Both the position numbers and the translations under genes were made by a program. DNA of 64,000 nt from Effrenium voratum (taxonomy: Eukaryota > Sar > Dinophyceae > Suessiales > Symbiodiniaceae), in contig CAUJNA010002891.1 of the NCBI GenBank assembly GCA_963377175.1, forward strand, positions 160,001-224,000. Reading direction: 5' to 3'. A model generated the notes under the pieces. That model had not been told where the DNA came from. It was given only the letters and a program-made list of their open reading frames with translations, and did no database searches. Positions 55,401 through 62,724 of the stretch are shown piece by piece; the first letter of the stretch is position 1; each line of letters starts with the position of its first letter.

Positions 55401-56144
55401 GATGGGCGACAGGCATATACGCAGGCATTATACAAAGGGATCAAGACATGGGTACGCCTCCCAAAGTATCGCTGGCCGAAAGGTTGGGCCTCAAAGTATA
55501 GCGATCCAGTGGTGCAGCTCATTCTTGCTCTTTACGGCCACCCGGATTCGGGGGGTCTATGGGAGAAGCACTGTGAAGATATTCTCTTGTCCCTTGGATT
55601 CCGTCTTGTTTACCCTGGAGCCTGGCCTTCAGTTTTCTGGCATCCGAAACTTCGACTCCTGCTCGCAGTGTACGTCGACGACTTCAAGATGTCGGGACCG
55701 GTTCAGAATGTTGCAAAAGGTTGGGAACTCATTTCTTCCAAGATTGACATGGACCCACCTTCGGCTGTTGGTAGGTACCTCGGATGTGAGCATGTTGTCA
55801 CGGAGAAGGTTCAACTTTCGCATGAACATCATCCTTTCGCTCATGTTTTCAATCATGACCTGGAGGATCCATCCGACAAGAATGCAGCCGCAGCTCGCCG
55901 AACTCAGGAATACTGGGAACACTATCCAGAACATGGCGTGGTTGTTTGTCAACACGAGCAGCCAAGGCGCAAATTTCGACGCACGCCTAACGGTGTTGCC
56001 AAAGAAATTGGGTTGGGCGGGACGCGGTACACAGAGTGCAGTCCATGTTTTGATAAAGATGGTGCTGCTCAGCAGTATTGGCATTTCGATGAAGACGATG
56101 ATCAGATTCAGACTGTTCCTTTTCTTTGGGTTGGGACCACGTAA
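52326..56144 (+). CDS. Element B Pol: protease, integrase, reverse transcriptase
   Basis: An open frame, -1 relative to Gag; the ATG at 52326 is not a necessary start, because the frame is open and protein-like back to about 52216. Protease WIADTGASQDLLS has its Asp at 52803. The integrase zinc motif H-x3-H-x6-C-x2-C and Asp, Asp, Glu triad (TADHL, YSDRAPEL, IAERNVRA) are intact. The reverse transcriptase has LYGHPDSGGLWEKH and YVDD at 55671. After the reverse transcriptase core there is a ~140-residue insertion with CxxxC and His-rich parts, not present in element A. The frame then shifts -1 near CTTTGGG (about 56125). Confidence 0.92.
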   Translation: MCLLQAMVCAATLDSVASHPCLPSVTHDVFQSVPCIKKCVQFSDYPSISNYETDGELWPYTASSRRFAHEFPVDYVPKFDERAVSDATLIGTMHEAMMKDLLKGTKTPCKFQCDSDFGCDSCIPAGLTAEPEKPETSPKKGKAAVARMTMDSSHIPWIADTGASQDLLSGTDAEVGCIYESSQPLKFSTANGNIIGTKQARVKIQQTDSVVRPYVLDKAPSVLSVGMRCLRDGYDFVWRAHSRPYFRLPDGTRIKLEVKDNVPFIPPATQNAVPALSQSIPKVTSLPSAPIEIEDEILVIDEEPEAVEEVLVTNEDDGDELGNDDFLLEDTISQPEGEVIEECHDIPSEDAPKVIASDFVSKPILKDAPRERGEAALRDEATSLQHLMCHTPKNPFCETCNRAKMYKYPSKQKGGSTQVEAKKFGDHLTADHLLTSDDREIGIDQPRVALVVRDVATDFRYVYPAARKTSHQCVMAFKHFVRTGETVNVFYSDRAPELVKAADQLEWKHVQSTNYISKTNAIAERNVRAIIEGTRTNLEQAGLHHSYWPHAAKHYCMAHNITDHPDYHSPWKVRFGEDFPGPYLPFGCQVNFWTGPRNRPNKPLKFEPTSRAGIFLGYPIHPDFLWRHEFLVVPLRDLMEKDYDQPIAPLRVNQIKCPDGEFSFPMVERHLLHMNGVMPGLEYAPETPDPAALDAPLLEEDLPAEMPGQDDIDDQELAENLGKLIKDSPKKGPASEEMVKVIDLKTSKDTFVPKDGGAHYDAGGVKARRYSGSSKPDSIPPFLWKTMSTKQRRLAIIKDEREKARKAFPDEPVSEDPEASSSKARPATTAGLEDEFSSIPLMPVAPCVGNRSKEETVEDVLDVVVLPALSANPEIGQHRCKVLQAHLHPVIHAMVARPVGRKEIESNADAQKSIDVEWHNLESKGAWDYNTVREWSQVVKEAKGRSEKVHVGKIFEICVEKGSELQKGNPLRKFKGRTVFQGNNVKDENAEQALFAELGSAPSTMEAAKAIDAYGAMPGNCAQQSDGRQAYTQALYKGIKTWVRLPKYRWPKGWASKYSDPVVQLILALYGHPDSGGLWEKHCEDILLSLGFRLVYPGAWPSVFWHPKLRLLLAVYVDDFKMSGPVQNVAKGWELISSKIDMDPPSAVGRYLGCEHVVTEKVQLSHEHHPFAHVFNHDLEDPSDKNAAAARRTQEYWEHYPEHGVVVCQHEQPRRKFRRTPNGVAKEIGLGGTRYTECSPCFDKDGAAQQYWHFDEDDDQIQTVPFLWVGTT
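52775..53120 (+). other. Element B aspartic protease domain
   Basis: DTGAS at 52803-52817, then VLSVGMRC as the usual last strand. Catalytic residues intact. Confidence 0.85.
53476..54250 (+). other. Element B integrase domain
   Basis: The HHCC zinc motif is followed by the D,D,E triad; the second Asp to Glu spacing is 31 residues, as in element A. Confidence 0.9.
54431..54449 (+). other. Element B hairpin B4
   Basis: GCC GGCA GAGA TGCC a GGC. Seven Watson-Crick pairs. Confidence 0.85.
55010..55790 (+). other. Element B reverse transcriptase domain
   Basis: RPVGRKEIESNADA...VEWHNL, KFKGRTVFQGN, LYGHPDSGG and YVDD. A closely similar layout to element A, but clearly a different family by sequence. 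Confidence 0.93.
55471..55489 (+). other. Element B hairpin B5
   Basis: GCT GGCC GAAA GGTT g GGC. Seven pairs (three G-T); in the reverse transcriptase. Confidence 0.7.
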
Positions 56145-57727
56145 ACGTTGGAAATGCCCGCCTAGCGGCTGCGGCCGTGAAGAAGCTCCGGGACAAGACG
56201 TCCGCCAAGAAAGCCAATCGAGCCAAAGGTTTTTCGTATATCGATGAACTGTTTCAGCACCAACCTTGCATGGACAAGCCCGTCACGATGGTTACCTATG
56301 ACATGACCGGATTCCTTAAACAATGCCTTGACAGGTATGTTGAGCTTGCGGGGGGCAATGTTCAGTTCAAGAAGGTTTCCACTCCATTTCAGGATGACCG
56401 CATTGCAAGACCCACCAAAGACGATACGGAGAAGAAGGGTATTCTTCAACCCATCGCCTCCAAAATCCTCATGAAGGTCCTGTTTGCTGCGCGGATGGCC
56501 CGTTTTGATCTCTTGAGAGCGACCCAGGGACTGGCTTCTCGCGTTACCAAGTGGTCCGTCGACTGCGACCAGGCGCTCTTCCGGTTAATGTGCTATATCC
56601 ATACCACAGTCGATCGGAAGATGCACGGTTTCGTTGGTGACCCCTCATCACGAACCCGACTATGGTTGTTTGCGGACTCGGATCATGCTGGCGAACATGA
56701 CTCCCGCAGTACATCAGGGTGTTTTCTTGCATTGATTGGCCCTAATACCTTCTATCCTCTGACTGCATTTTCCAAAAAGCAGACTTCCACTGCGATGTCG
56801 TCCACGGAAGCCGAGGTGATTGCAGCTAATGTGGCATTGCGTGCTGTTGGACTTCCGTCTTCCTGCCTCTGGGAGATCATACAGTCGGCGGGGGGTGGTA
56901 CAGAAAACCCAACATGCACTCTCACCCCATCAAGAACTTCCGATTATTGGATCAACGACACGGTCAATGGATATATAGTCAGAGTCCACAATAAAAGAAG
57001 AACCCAGTTGTTTGTTCCATCGAACGACGACTGCCCGGTTAGAACCGAGGCCTTGTCCAGCACCAGATACACGGTTCAACTCTTCAGCGATGGCAACATC
57101 AATCTCAAAGTTTCCCGAATTTGCCCAAATGATCCAGAACGCCAAACCGACTCCGCATGGATAGGCAAGACGTATTTCTTCATGCGGGGGGCCGGCGAGG
57201 CCGATCTCGAAATCGAGGCCAAAGAGATCAGGGACAACCTTACCGACTTTGAGTATGTTGGGGATGAACGTGTTGGTAGCGAGGGTGTGACTCTTATCAA
57301 CAATGGTTCTTTCGAAGGCATTTTTCTCGAGGACAACCAGGCCACTATCCGTATTCTTGAAAGTGGTAGATCTCCGGCCTTTCGCCATACCGACAAGACC
57401 CAACGTGTTAATCTTGCTTGGTTAGCGGAGCAATTCAGGCGGAAACACTACAAGCTTACACACGTGTCCACCGAACTTCAGGCAGCAGATATTCTGACGA
57501 AGCCTTTCACAAATGCTGAGAAGTGGCAGGGAGGGCTCAAACTCATGAATATTGCTAGCAAAATGGATGTCCCAGGTATGCTGGCTGCTGTGTCGCCACA
57601 CGCCTGGAGAAATCCGAGGCCAGGAATACGGGGGGTTCCCCTAATCGTATTCTGGTTGAAGTTTGCTGTTCACACGATTCCAAGCTTGGTGATACTTCGC
57701 GCCGACCCGCTTTTGGCTGCCACGTGA
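56126..57727 (+). CDS. Element B RNase H frame
   Basis: An open frame -1 relative to the previous one; the first codon is not a real start. It contains the reverse transcriptase connection (VTMVTYDM...MARFDLL) and RNase H: LFADSDHAG, SSTEAEVIAA, FLEDNQATI and AADILTKPF. A ~135-residue insertion (56905-57310) sits between the second and third acidic blocks. After a G6 run (57630-57635) the natural reading passes -1 into the next frame (RILVEVCCSHDSKLG), so the last ~30 codons to the TGA are probably not native. Confidence 0.85.
   Translation: MGWDHVNVGNARLAAAAVKKLRDKTSAKKANRAKGFSYIDELFQHQPCMDKPVTMVTYDMTGFLKQCLDRYVELAGGNVQFKKVSTPFQDDRIARPTKDDTEKKGILQPIASKILMKVLFAARMARFDLLRATQGLASRVTKWSVDCDQALFRLMCYIHTTVDRKMHGFVGDPSSRTRLWLFADSDHAGEHDSRSTSGCFLALIGPNTFYPLTAFSKKQTSTAMSSTEAEVIAANVALRAVGLPSSCLWEIIQSAGGGTENPTCTLTPSRTSDYWINDTVNGYIVRVHNKRRTQLFVPSNDDCPVRTEALSSTRYTVQLFSDGNINLKVSRICPNDPERQTDSAWIGKTYFFMRGAGEADLEIEAKEIRDNLTDFEYVGDERVGSEGVTLINNGSFEGIFLEDNQATIRILESGRSPAFRHTDKTQRVNLAWLAEQFRRKHYKLTHVSTELQAADILTKPFTNAEKWQGGLKLMNIASKMDVPGMLAAVSPHAWRNPRPGIRGVPLIVFWLKFAVHTIPSLVILRADPLLAAT
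56905..57310 (+). other. Insertion inside element B RNase H
   Basis: Compared with element A, element B has about 135 extra residues here, rich in strand-like segments (NGYIVRVHNKRRTQLFVPSN, RYTVQLFSDGNINLKV, WIGKTYFFM). No family recognised. The RNase H acidic residues on both sides are intact. Confidence 0.6.
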
Positions 57728-58265
57728 TTCGGATTACCCAGGACGATGATATTCTTTCCCATGCTACTCGTAAGCGTGTCGTTGACGAGGTGAAGCATAT
57801 CCGCTCTATCGGCAACAAGGGTTCTATTCCTGTTTTACTATGGGCAAGTATCCCTTGTACTGGCGGAACTGCTTGGTCTCATGTTAACATGAATCATGAC
57901 ACGGCGAAAGAGAAGGTGAAGCGACTTTACAAAAGAATTTGGTCTGCCTTCATGGACCTCGTGAACTCAATGGAATTTGCCAAACCGTTGATCGCTATTG
58001 AATGGCCCAGGAGTTGCACTTACTGGGACGATAAGGCCGTTGACAAGTTTGTTATTCGAAACAACATGACTCCTGTTAAGTTTGATGGTTGTGCTGTTGG
58101 TGTCAAAACTACCGATGGGGTTCCTATGAAGAAACCATGGACTGTTAAGACCAACATGCATTGCCTCAACAATTACCTTGATGGAAGAGTATGTTCTTGC
58201 ACTGTCCAACATGCTGAGGGAAGGGGACAGAATCTCAAGAATACAGAATCCTACACATACATCAT
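57640..58265 (+). other. Element B PCTGG domain
   Basis: The frame reads RILVEVCCSHDSKLG, VIRITQDDDIL, VLLWASIPCTGGTAWSHVN, LIAIEWPRSCTYWDD, VKFDGCAVGVK, VPMKKPWTVKTN and NTESYTY. The same blocks occur in element A. The order resembles C5 methyltransferase motifs I, III, IV, VI and VIII, with PC present and ENV replaced by EWP. Confidence 0.5.
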
Positions 58266-61200
58266 GACTGACTTGGTTCACAAGGCTTTTGCTTATGCAG
58301 TGTCGGTTCGAGAGAAGGTTGCTGAAACACGTATACTTGTCGCGACCATGGCTGAAGCACTGCCCGTGGAGAAGGCCTTGAAGACGGTACGCTCGGCGTT
58401 CTCCGAGAGGCACTACAAAGATGTGCCGCTTGCTCGAGTTGACTACGGCTCGGACTACATCCTGCACGATGGGAAGGTGAAGGCCGAGGTCATCCCCGAC
58501 GAGCTGCGCGTCGCCAACCGAGAGGCTTGGTCAGACATGTTCCGTGATGCGGCAACTCAATCATTCATCGTCAAGGACGTGAACTCCGGTGTCGACCTTG
58601 CCAAGATGAGTGAACGTACCGATGCGCTGGCTCTCGCCAAGAACGCCATGTCATCGTTGACAGGTACTGCGGGAATTCTCAAAGAGGCTCCGGCTGAGGC
58701 TTTCGACATCCTCTTCTGCCCGGGGAAACCCGCGGTCAACTATCTGTTTTTCGGCGACTCCTTCAATGCGTTGGTCAAAGATGGAGCAAAGACAGATGTT
58801 GGCACCATCCTCAAGGAGAATAAGCGGACGCTCTTTGGGCACAAGCACGAGGTCTGGTCCGAAATGACATGGAGCAAAGGACTAGCAGAATGTCTTGACG
58901 CTGCTGAGCGGGCAATGCTAAAGCTCGCCGACAGGCCTGAGCCCCGGCCGTACGTCATCGTGATCTCGTGGTCCGGGAATGACGTCGTCGGTCGTAACGG
59001 TTACATCGACAACCCCGCCGCCCTAGCGGGCTGGGCCACTGATTCCGAGGCAAAGCGGAAGGCTGCGATGGACATCATCGAAAGGAATGCCCGAGCGGTG
59101 ATGACTGTCAGTGATCGGCTACGCCATATTGCTTTTCGGGAAGACGTCGTCCAGGTCGTCCTCATCGTGCCGAGGGACTATGAGACGTATGGACTGAGTG
59201 AATCTTACAAGACTCAGATGGACGGGCATGCTCGTTTGTTGCATGGTTCCGCGGGAATCACCGTCCTCGACCCCCAGACTCTCATATCCAACACGTCTCG
59301 AGCTGACCGCATCCACACCGATGACACCGAGCGGAACAGGAAGCACTACATCAATTATTATGTGGCCGCCGCCAAGCTCGGGTACTGCATTGGCCAAATC
59401 AACCGCTTCGAAATGGCGATGAATTGGTACCGCCTCGAAAGGGAATACATGAACATTGACACATCTATCCCGATCGTTGGCGCTACACCCCAGGAAACTG
59501 GCGGTCCGGCAATTGCAAAGAACCCTGAGGACCCTTTCGACAATGAGGTCCGTGAGAGGGAGTTGGAGGCGATCAACGAAATCGCCGCGCAAGAGCCGAA
59601 GCGCGAGATTTTCCTGGAGACTGAAAAGGAGGCAAACCCCCTCTACCCCCTTGACACCGTCAAGGAGGAAGCAAAGATCTTACAGATGATGCAACCCGAC
59701 ATTCACGCGGCGACCGTCAGCGGCCTCAACGATGTGATTGATTGGTCTTCTTCTTCGGATGAGGAGGACCTGATCAGCTTCGACCTGCCCCCTGGCTCTC
59801 AGCCTAAGGTCAGCCGGCCGAAAGGCCAGGCCGTTGAGGTTGCCGCAGTGGATCCGAATGACATTGGTGAGGACGGCCAAATCAAGCTCATCCTCACTTC
59901 CAAACGGAAAAGTCATAACAAAATGACTGCAGCTCTCAGTGCTGCGACACCAAAGGTGAAATCAAAGGCAATGCCAATGCAGGCTGCCTCATCCAGCGAT
60001 CAGGCGTCCGTGGCTGGGACCAGCAAGACTCAGCCCGGAGAGATCCGTGGCCCGGAGATCACCCCCAAGGCGAAGGCAGTTTCCAAAGCTGCTGGAAAGC
60101 CCGGGGAGACCCGTGGCCAGGCTGCTGAACCCAAGAGGGAGTGGATCAAGTGCTCAGGAATCAAGATTCCCCAGATCCAGAACTATGGCAGAAGGACGTT
60201 CTTGAGCAAGAAGGTGTCGTATTTGGTTCGCGGACATGCCCACGAACATGCGACGCGATCCATCCCTGAGATCAATCTCAAGGACAGCTCCTTCGACTAC
60301 GCAGCCGTCGCCAAATGGATCCAACGACGATATGACTGGAACTGCACCCAATACACTCTTCTTCAGGCCACGTCCACATCGAATCGGTTCGAGGTCTATG
60401 TCGAGTACGCGCCGGCCGGGCAGCAATGGAACGGGCTCAGTTTCATGCCGCTACGCATTCGCGCGTTCACCGGCCACAACGATTGGGTGACCGAGGCCAG
60501 CGGCTTTGACAATATTCCTGGAGATCCCATTGCAATGGATGCCAATTACACCATTGAGCACGCAAAGAAGGGTGTGCGACCGGGCTTCTGCAAAGACTTC
60601 TCGGACGCACGCCGAAAGGCGCTGCCCAAAATCGCCTACCACACGTGCAACATGCAGAATTTCTTTGACATCATCTACATGGGCATCTTTCCGGGCGGAA
60701 TGGGAGACCGGCAAACCTCGCGTGGTCGCGCCTACCTAACGGTAGTGCCTCCTTGGGACAGGCATGGCTGGAAGGCGGGTGGTGCGCGTGCTGACCGACC
60801 CATCAACATCGCCGTCGATGTGGAGATGTTGATCCAATTAGGATGTCAGCTGTACGCACCCGGAGACGGGGAAGCCCTGGTGACGGAGGATTGGATCACG
60901 AACAAGGTCCTCATTTACGCCTACGACGCTGAATGTGCAAAGTTTATCTGGTCTAACCGGATGTATGTCAGCGTCAGACGGAATTACCAGGACAGCATCA
61001 AGAAGTATCGGGAAGAGACCCAGAAGGGCGTTGTCGGGACCCCAGTGCTGGAATCGTTCATGGCGAAGGCAGAGAAGGAGTGTAAGCTCTATTACAAACA
61101 GTGGGCCCCGACGGCGTGCCGCGACATGACGCGGCCCCACCGCATTGGCAATGTGACGAAGGTCAGGGGCATTTACGATGAGAACCTCCCGAAGGAAGAG

Positions 61201-62271
61201 CAGGTCGCGCTTGAATTCGAGACCGCCCGCTATGGCCTCTACAGAAACTGGGCCCGAGCTGTGACGCAGCAGCCCGGGGAAACCCGAGGCCGGAGTGGTT
61301 TGTGGCAGGACTTGGATCCCAACAAGCAGAAGTCGACCAACTGGCGCTTCGCGGAGGTCATGCACATCCCCGACGTTGAGTGCCCGCGCTGCAAAATCCT
61401 CATCCCGGTCGGCACCATCAACTGTTTCCAGTGTGACCGTCTCATGGAGCGCATGCCCGATATCAAGAAAATAGCCAGGGTCGTCCGATTGCAGGAGATG
61501 GCCAACAGCTTGGGCGTGCCGCTTTCCATGGACCAGGTTGAGACTCAGATCTTGACGCAGAGGAAGGATGCGCGAGGGGATCGAAGCGCAAGAGGGGGCC
61601 TCGGGATCATGAAGGACATTGCCAAGAAAGCAGTTCTTCGCAACAAGGAGTACACCACGTTGTACGAGAGGCTGATCAATGACCCCTTCTATGCCTACAC
61701 TGCCGCGCGGGGAGACCTGACGCCGTCCGCCCTCGAGTTTATCGAGAAGGTGGCACGATGCATTATTCCGAGTTTCGGGAGAACCAAGGAAATGATCCAA
61801 GGACGCGTTGCTGTGCCGAAATATCACGCACGGCTAACGCTGGTGCCGCCAACGGAGGACGTGCAGGAGGTCGATCCGAAGGACGTGTGTGTGGTGCATG
61901 GTGGCAGATTTCTGGAACCAGAACAATTTGCTGCATTGTATGGAAGCCTTGACAAGAGCAACCGCTACCCCGTGATGGGCTGGACCCAGGATTTCTCGTC
62001 TGTGGGAGACCCCGAAACGGTATTGGTTGAGTTGCTTTGCTTCGTCGAAGAGGAGATCCCCGGCATCGAGATCCCTGGACGAGCCACCCCGCTCCCTGCA
62101 GTTGTCGGTGTGACGCGCAAGCCCATTCCGCAGCTCCGGGAGACCGGTGGCCAATGGCAAGATCGTCAATGGAGCCAGTCGTACTGGGGAAGCTGGGGCC
62201 AATCCTGGGACTCGTGGTGGTCTGATGATCAGCGCCCGTGGAAGAGCTCCCGCAATTGGGATTGGCGATGA
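57724..62271 (+). CDS. Element B C-terminal polyprotein: PCTGG, SGNH-like, Tpt1/KptA-like, zinc ribbon
   Basis: 1516 codons; the first codon (GTG) is not a real start, since the domain begins upstream in the same frame. By residue: PCTGG domain to ~180; SGNH-like domain ~335-560 with GDSF at 344, SGND at 417 and DRIH at 528; a disordered stretch with Lys/Ala/Ser and acidic patches ~620-800; Tpt1/KptA-like domain ~825-1070; zinc ribbon C-x2-C-x10-C-x2-C ~1220-1237; helical part; and a Trp-rich tail with about ten Trp in the last 40 residues. Eight of the element's hairpins lie in this frame. Confidence 0.85.
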   Translation: MIRITQDDDILSHATRKRVVDEVKHIRSIGNKGSIPVLLWASIPCTGGTAWSHVNMNHDTAKEKVKRLYKRIWSAFMDLVNSMEFAKPLIAIEWPRSCTYWDDKAVDKFVIRNNMTPVKFDGCAVGVKTTDGVPMKKPWTVKTNMHCLNNYLDGRVCSCTVQHAEGRGQNLKNTESYTYIMTDLVHKAFAYAVSVREKVAETRILVATMAEALPVEKALKTVRSAFSERHYKDVPLARVDYGSDYILHDGKVKAEVIPDELRVANREAWSDMFRDAATQSFIVKDVNSGVDLAKMSERTDALALAKNAMSSLTGTAGILKEAPAEAFDILFCPGKPAVNYLFFGDSFNALVKDGAKTDVGTILKENKRTLFGHKHEVWSEMTWSKGLAECLDAAERAMLKLADRPEPRPYVIVISWSGNDVVGRNGYIDNPAALAGWATDSEAKRKAAMDIIERNARAVMTVSDRLRHIAFREDVVQVVLIVPRDYETYGLSESYKTQMDGHARLLHGSAGITVLDPQTLISNTSRADRIHTDDTERNRKHYINYYVAAAKLGYCIGQINRFEMAMNWYRLEREYMNIDTSIPIVGATPQETGGPAIAKNPEDPFDNEVRERELEAINEIAAQEPKREIFLETEKEANPLYPLDTVKEEAKILQMMQPDIHAATVSGLNDVIDWSSSSDEEDLISFDLPPGSQPKVSRPKGQAVEVAAVDPNDIGEDGQIKLILTSKRKSHNKMTAALSAATPKVKSKAMPMQAASSSDQASVAGTSKTQPGEIRGPEITPKAKAVSKAAGKPGETRGQAAEPKREWIKCSGIKIPQIQNYGRRTFLSKKVSYLVRGHAHEHATRSIPEINLKDSSFDYAAVAKWIQRRYDWNCTQYTLLQATSTSNRFEVYVEYAPAGQQWNGLSFMPLRIRAFTGHNDWVTEASGFDNIPGDPIAMDANYTIEHAKKGVRPGFCKDFSDARRKALPKIAYHTCNMQNFFDIIYMGIFPGGMGDRQTSRGRAYLTVVPPWDRHGWKAGGARADRPINIAVDVEMLIQLGCQLYAPGDGEALVTEDWITNKVLIYAYDAECAKFIWSNRMYVSVRRNYQDSIKKYREETQKGVVGTPVLESFMAKAEKECKLYYKQWAPTACRDMTRPHRIGNVTKVRGIYDENLPKEEQVALEFETARYGLYRNWARAVTQQPGETRGRSGLWQDLDPNKQKSTNWRFAEVMHIPDVECPRCKILIPVGTINCFQCDRLMERMPDIKKIARVVRLQEMANSLGVPLSMDQVETQILTQRKDARGDRSARGGLGIMKDIAKKAVLRNKEYTTLYERLINDPFYAYTAARGDLTPSALEFIEKVARCIIPSFGRTKEMIQGRVAVPKYHARLTLVPPTEDVQEVDPKDVCVVHGGRFLEPEQFAALYGSLDKSNRYPVMGWTQDFSSVGDPETVLVELLCFVEEEIPGIEIPGRATPLPAVVGVTRKPIPQLRETGGQWQDRQWSQSYWGSWGQSWDSWWSDDQRPWKSSRNWDWR
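58718..58736 (+). other. Element B hairpin B6
   Basis: GCC CGGG GAAA CCCG c GGT. Seven pairs (one G-T). Nearly the same bases as B11 but in another codon phase. Confidence 0.85.
58735..59400 (+). other. Element B SGNH-hydrolase-like domain
   Basis: The four signature blocks are present in order: YLFFGDSFN (Ser 58759), a Gly-containing block, VISWSGNDVVG (Asn 58978) and ADRIHTDD, giving the Asp-x-x-His pair (59305-59316). SGNH/GDSL enzymes are esterases and lipases with a Ser-Asp-His set. Esterase domains are known in ORF1 of CR1-type LINEs. The substrate is unknown. Confidence 0.65.
59487..59505 (+). other. Element B hairpin B7
   Basis: ACC CCAG GAAA CTGG c GGT. Seven Watson-Crick pairs, with both stem halves changed in a compensated way. 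Confidence 0.85.
60033..60051 (+). other. Element B hairpin B8
   Basis: GCC CGGA GAGA TCCG t GGC. An A-T pair replaces the G-C of B9. Confidence 0.9.
60099..60117 (+). other. Element B hairpin B9
   Basis: GCC CGGG GAGA CCCG t GGC. Seven Watson-Crick pairs. Confidence 0.9.
60190..60930 (+). other. Element B Tpt1/KptA-like domain
   Basis: The blocks are VSYLVRGHAHEHA (family LSxLLRH), NRFEVYVEYA, LRIRAFTGHNDWV (family IRANQGHS), IAYHTCNMQNFFDIIYMGIF (family HGT...I...GL) and INIAVDVEMLIQLGC plus LYAPGDGEALVTEDW (family IDAxxLxxxGxxFYxSxNGVWL). The catalytic Arg-His pair is altered to Arg-Gly-His, so activity is less certain than in element A. Confidence 0.65.
60607..60625 (+). other. Element B hairpin B10
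   Basis: GCA CGCC GAAA GGCG c TGC. Seven Watson-Crick pairs, inner stem inverted relative to B9. Confidence 0.85.
61272..61290 (+). other. Element B hairpin B11
   Basis: GCC CGGG GAAA CCCG a GGC. Seven Watson-Crick pairs. Confidence 0.9.
61378..61440 (+). other. Element B zinc ribbon
   Basis: CPRCKILIP...INCFQC gives C-x2-C-x10-C-x2-C. Element A has a similar Cys-rich block after its Tpt1/KptA-like domain, suggesting they travel together. Confidence 0.65.
61705..61723 (+). other. Element B hairpin B12
   Basis: GCG CGGG GAGA CCTG a CGC. Seven pairs (one G-T). Confidence 0.8.
62133..62151 (+). other. Element B hairpin B13
   Basis: GCT CCGG GAGA CCGG t GGC. Seven pairs (one G-T). Confidence 0.85.
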
Positions 62272-62550
62272 ATGAGCGATCTCTTCAACAATATTTTCAA
62301 TCTTCGGCTGACATCCATTTACATTTCAAATTCAATATTCATTATACTTCTCAATCCATGTTGGCCGAGGATCAATGTACAGTGCATGAGCACGCCTCGC
62401 GAGAGCGACGGTCAGTGGAGGCGGAAGACCTTAACTGCCGGTTGCTCGAATCCAAGTGCTTGTGTAACTTGTGTACTGCAAAAGGACTTCATGCCGATCG
62501 GGTTTCTTTGGTTGTTTCATCCCTTTCATTTGTCCTCCTGTTTCACATTC
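62272..62550 (+). other. Element B 3' untranslated region
   Basis: About 280 bases between the stop and the purine tract, holding hairpin B14. No gene. Confidence 0.6.
62394..62412 (+). other. Element B hairpin B14, in the 3' UTR
   Basis: GCC TCGC GAGA GCGA c GGT. Seven pairs (one G-T). It lies 122 bases past the last stop, outside the coding frame. Confidence 0.8.
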
Positions 62551-62562
62551 GGGCACGGGGGG
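62551..62562 (+). promoter_or_regulatory. G-rich tract before the element B 3' LTR
   Basis: GGCACGGGGGG sits directly before TGTAG. It is purine-rich except for two C and is the probable plus-strand primer. Confidence 0.65.
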
Positions 62563-62724
62563 TGTAGTTTGTAACGTGATGCATTTATCAACCATGTAAA
62601 ACCCCAATGCATGAATGTCTCACTTGCGCAGTCTCATCATTACGACTGCGTATGGCTCAAGGAAAAAGCGCGCCGAGTACAGGGTTCATTTGTGACCCTT
62701 CCCGGTTGTTTAACCTGTTCTATA
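62563..62724 (+). repeat. 3' LTR of element B
   Basis: 162 bp, matching 49866-50028 with one indel and one substitution. Its right end abuts TGTA-type repeats. Confidence 0.9.

Larger units (their letters stand above)
49866..62724 (+). mobile_element. Element B: Copia-type LTR retrotransposon, 12.9 kb
   Basis: Flanked by 163- and 162-bp LTRs that differ by one indel and one substitution. It has the same primer-binding site as element A and a G-rich tract before the 3' LTR. Coding order is Gag, protease, integrase, reverse transcriptase, RNase H, PCTGG domain, SGNH-like domain, Tpt1/KptA-like domain, zinc ribbon, Trp-rich tail. It is inserted in a (TGTA)n array, so its target duplication cannot be resolved (ATGTA against GTATG). 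Three -1 frame changes split the coding region, each at or beside a homopolymer. Confidence 0.93.

Noticed and set aside
57089..57100. GATG-GCAA-CATC stem-loop as another element B hairpin
   Set aside because: Outer pairs fail with or without a bulge.
60859..60870. CCCG-GAGA-CGGG stem-loop as another element B hairpin
   Set aside because: The 4-bp stem and GNRA loop fit, but the outer 3 bp after a bulge do not form.
60033..62151. Repeated PGETRG/QETGG peptide as a protein motif in element B
   Set aside because: The same bases occur in other codon phases (58718, 50359, 60607) and in the 3' UTR, so the repeat is at RNA level.
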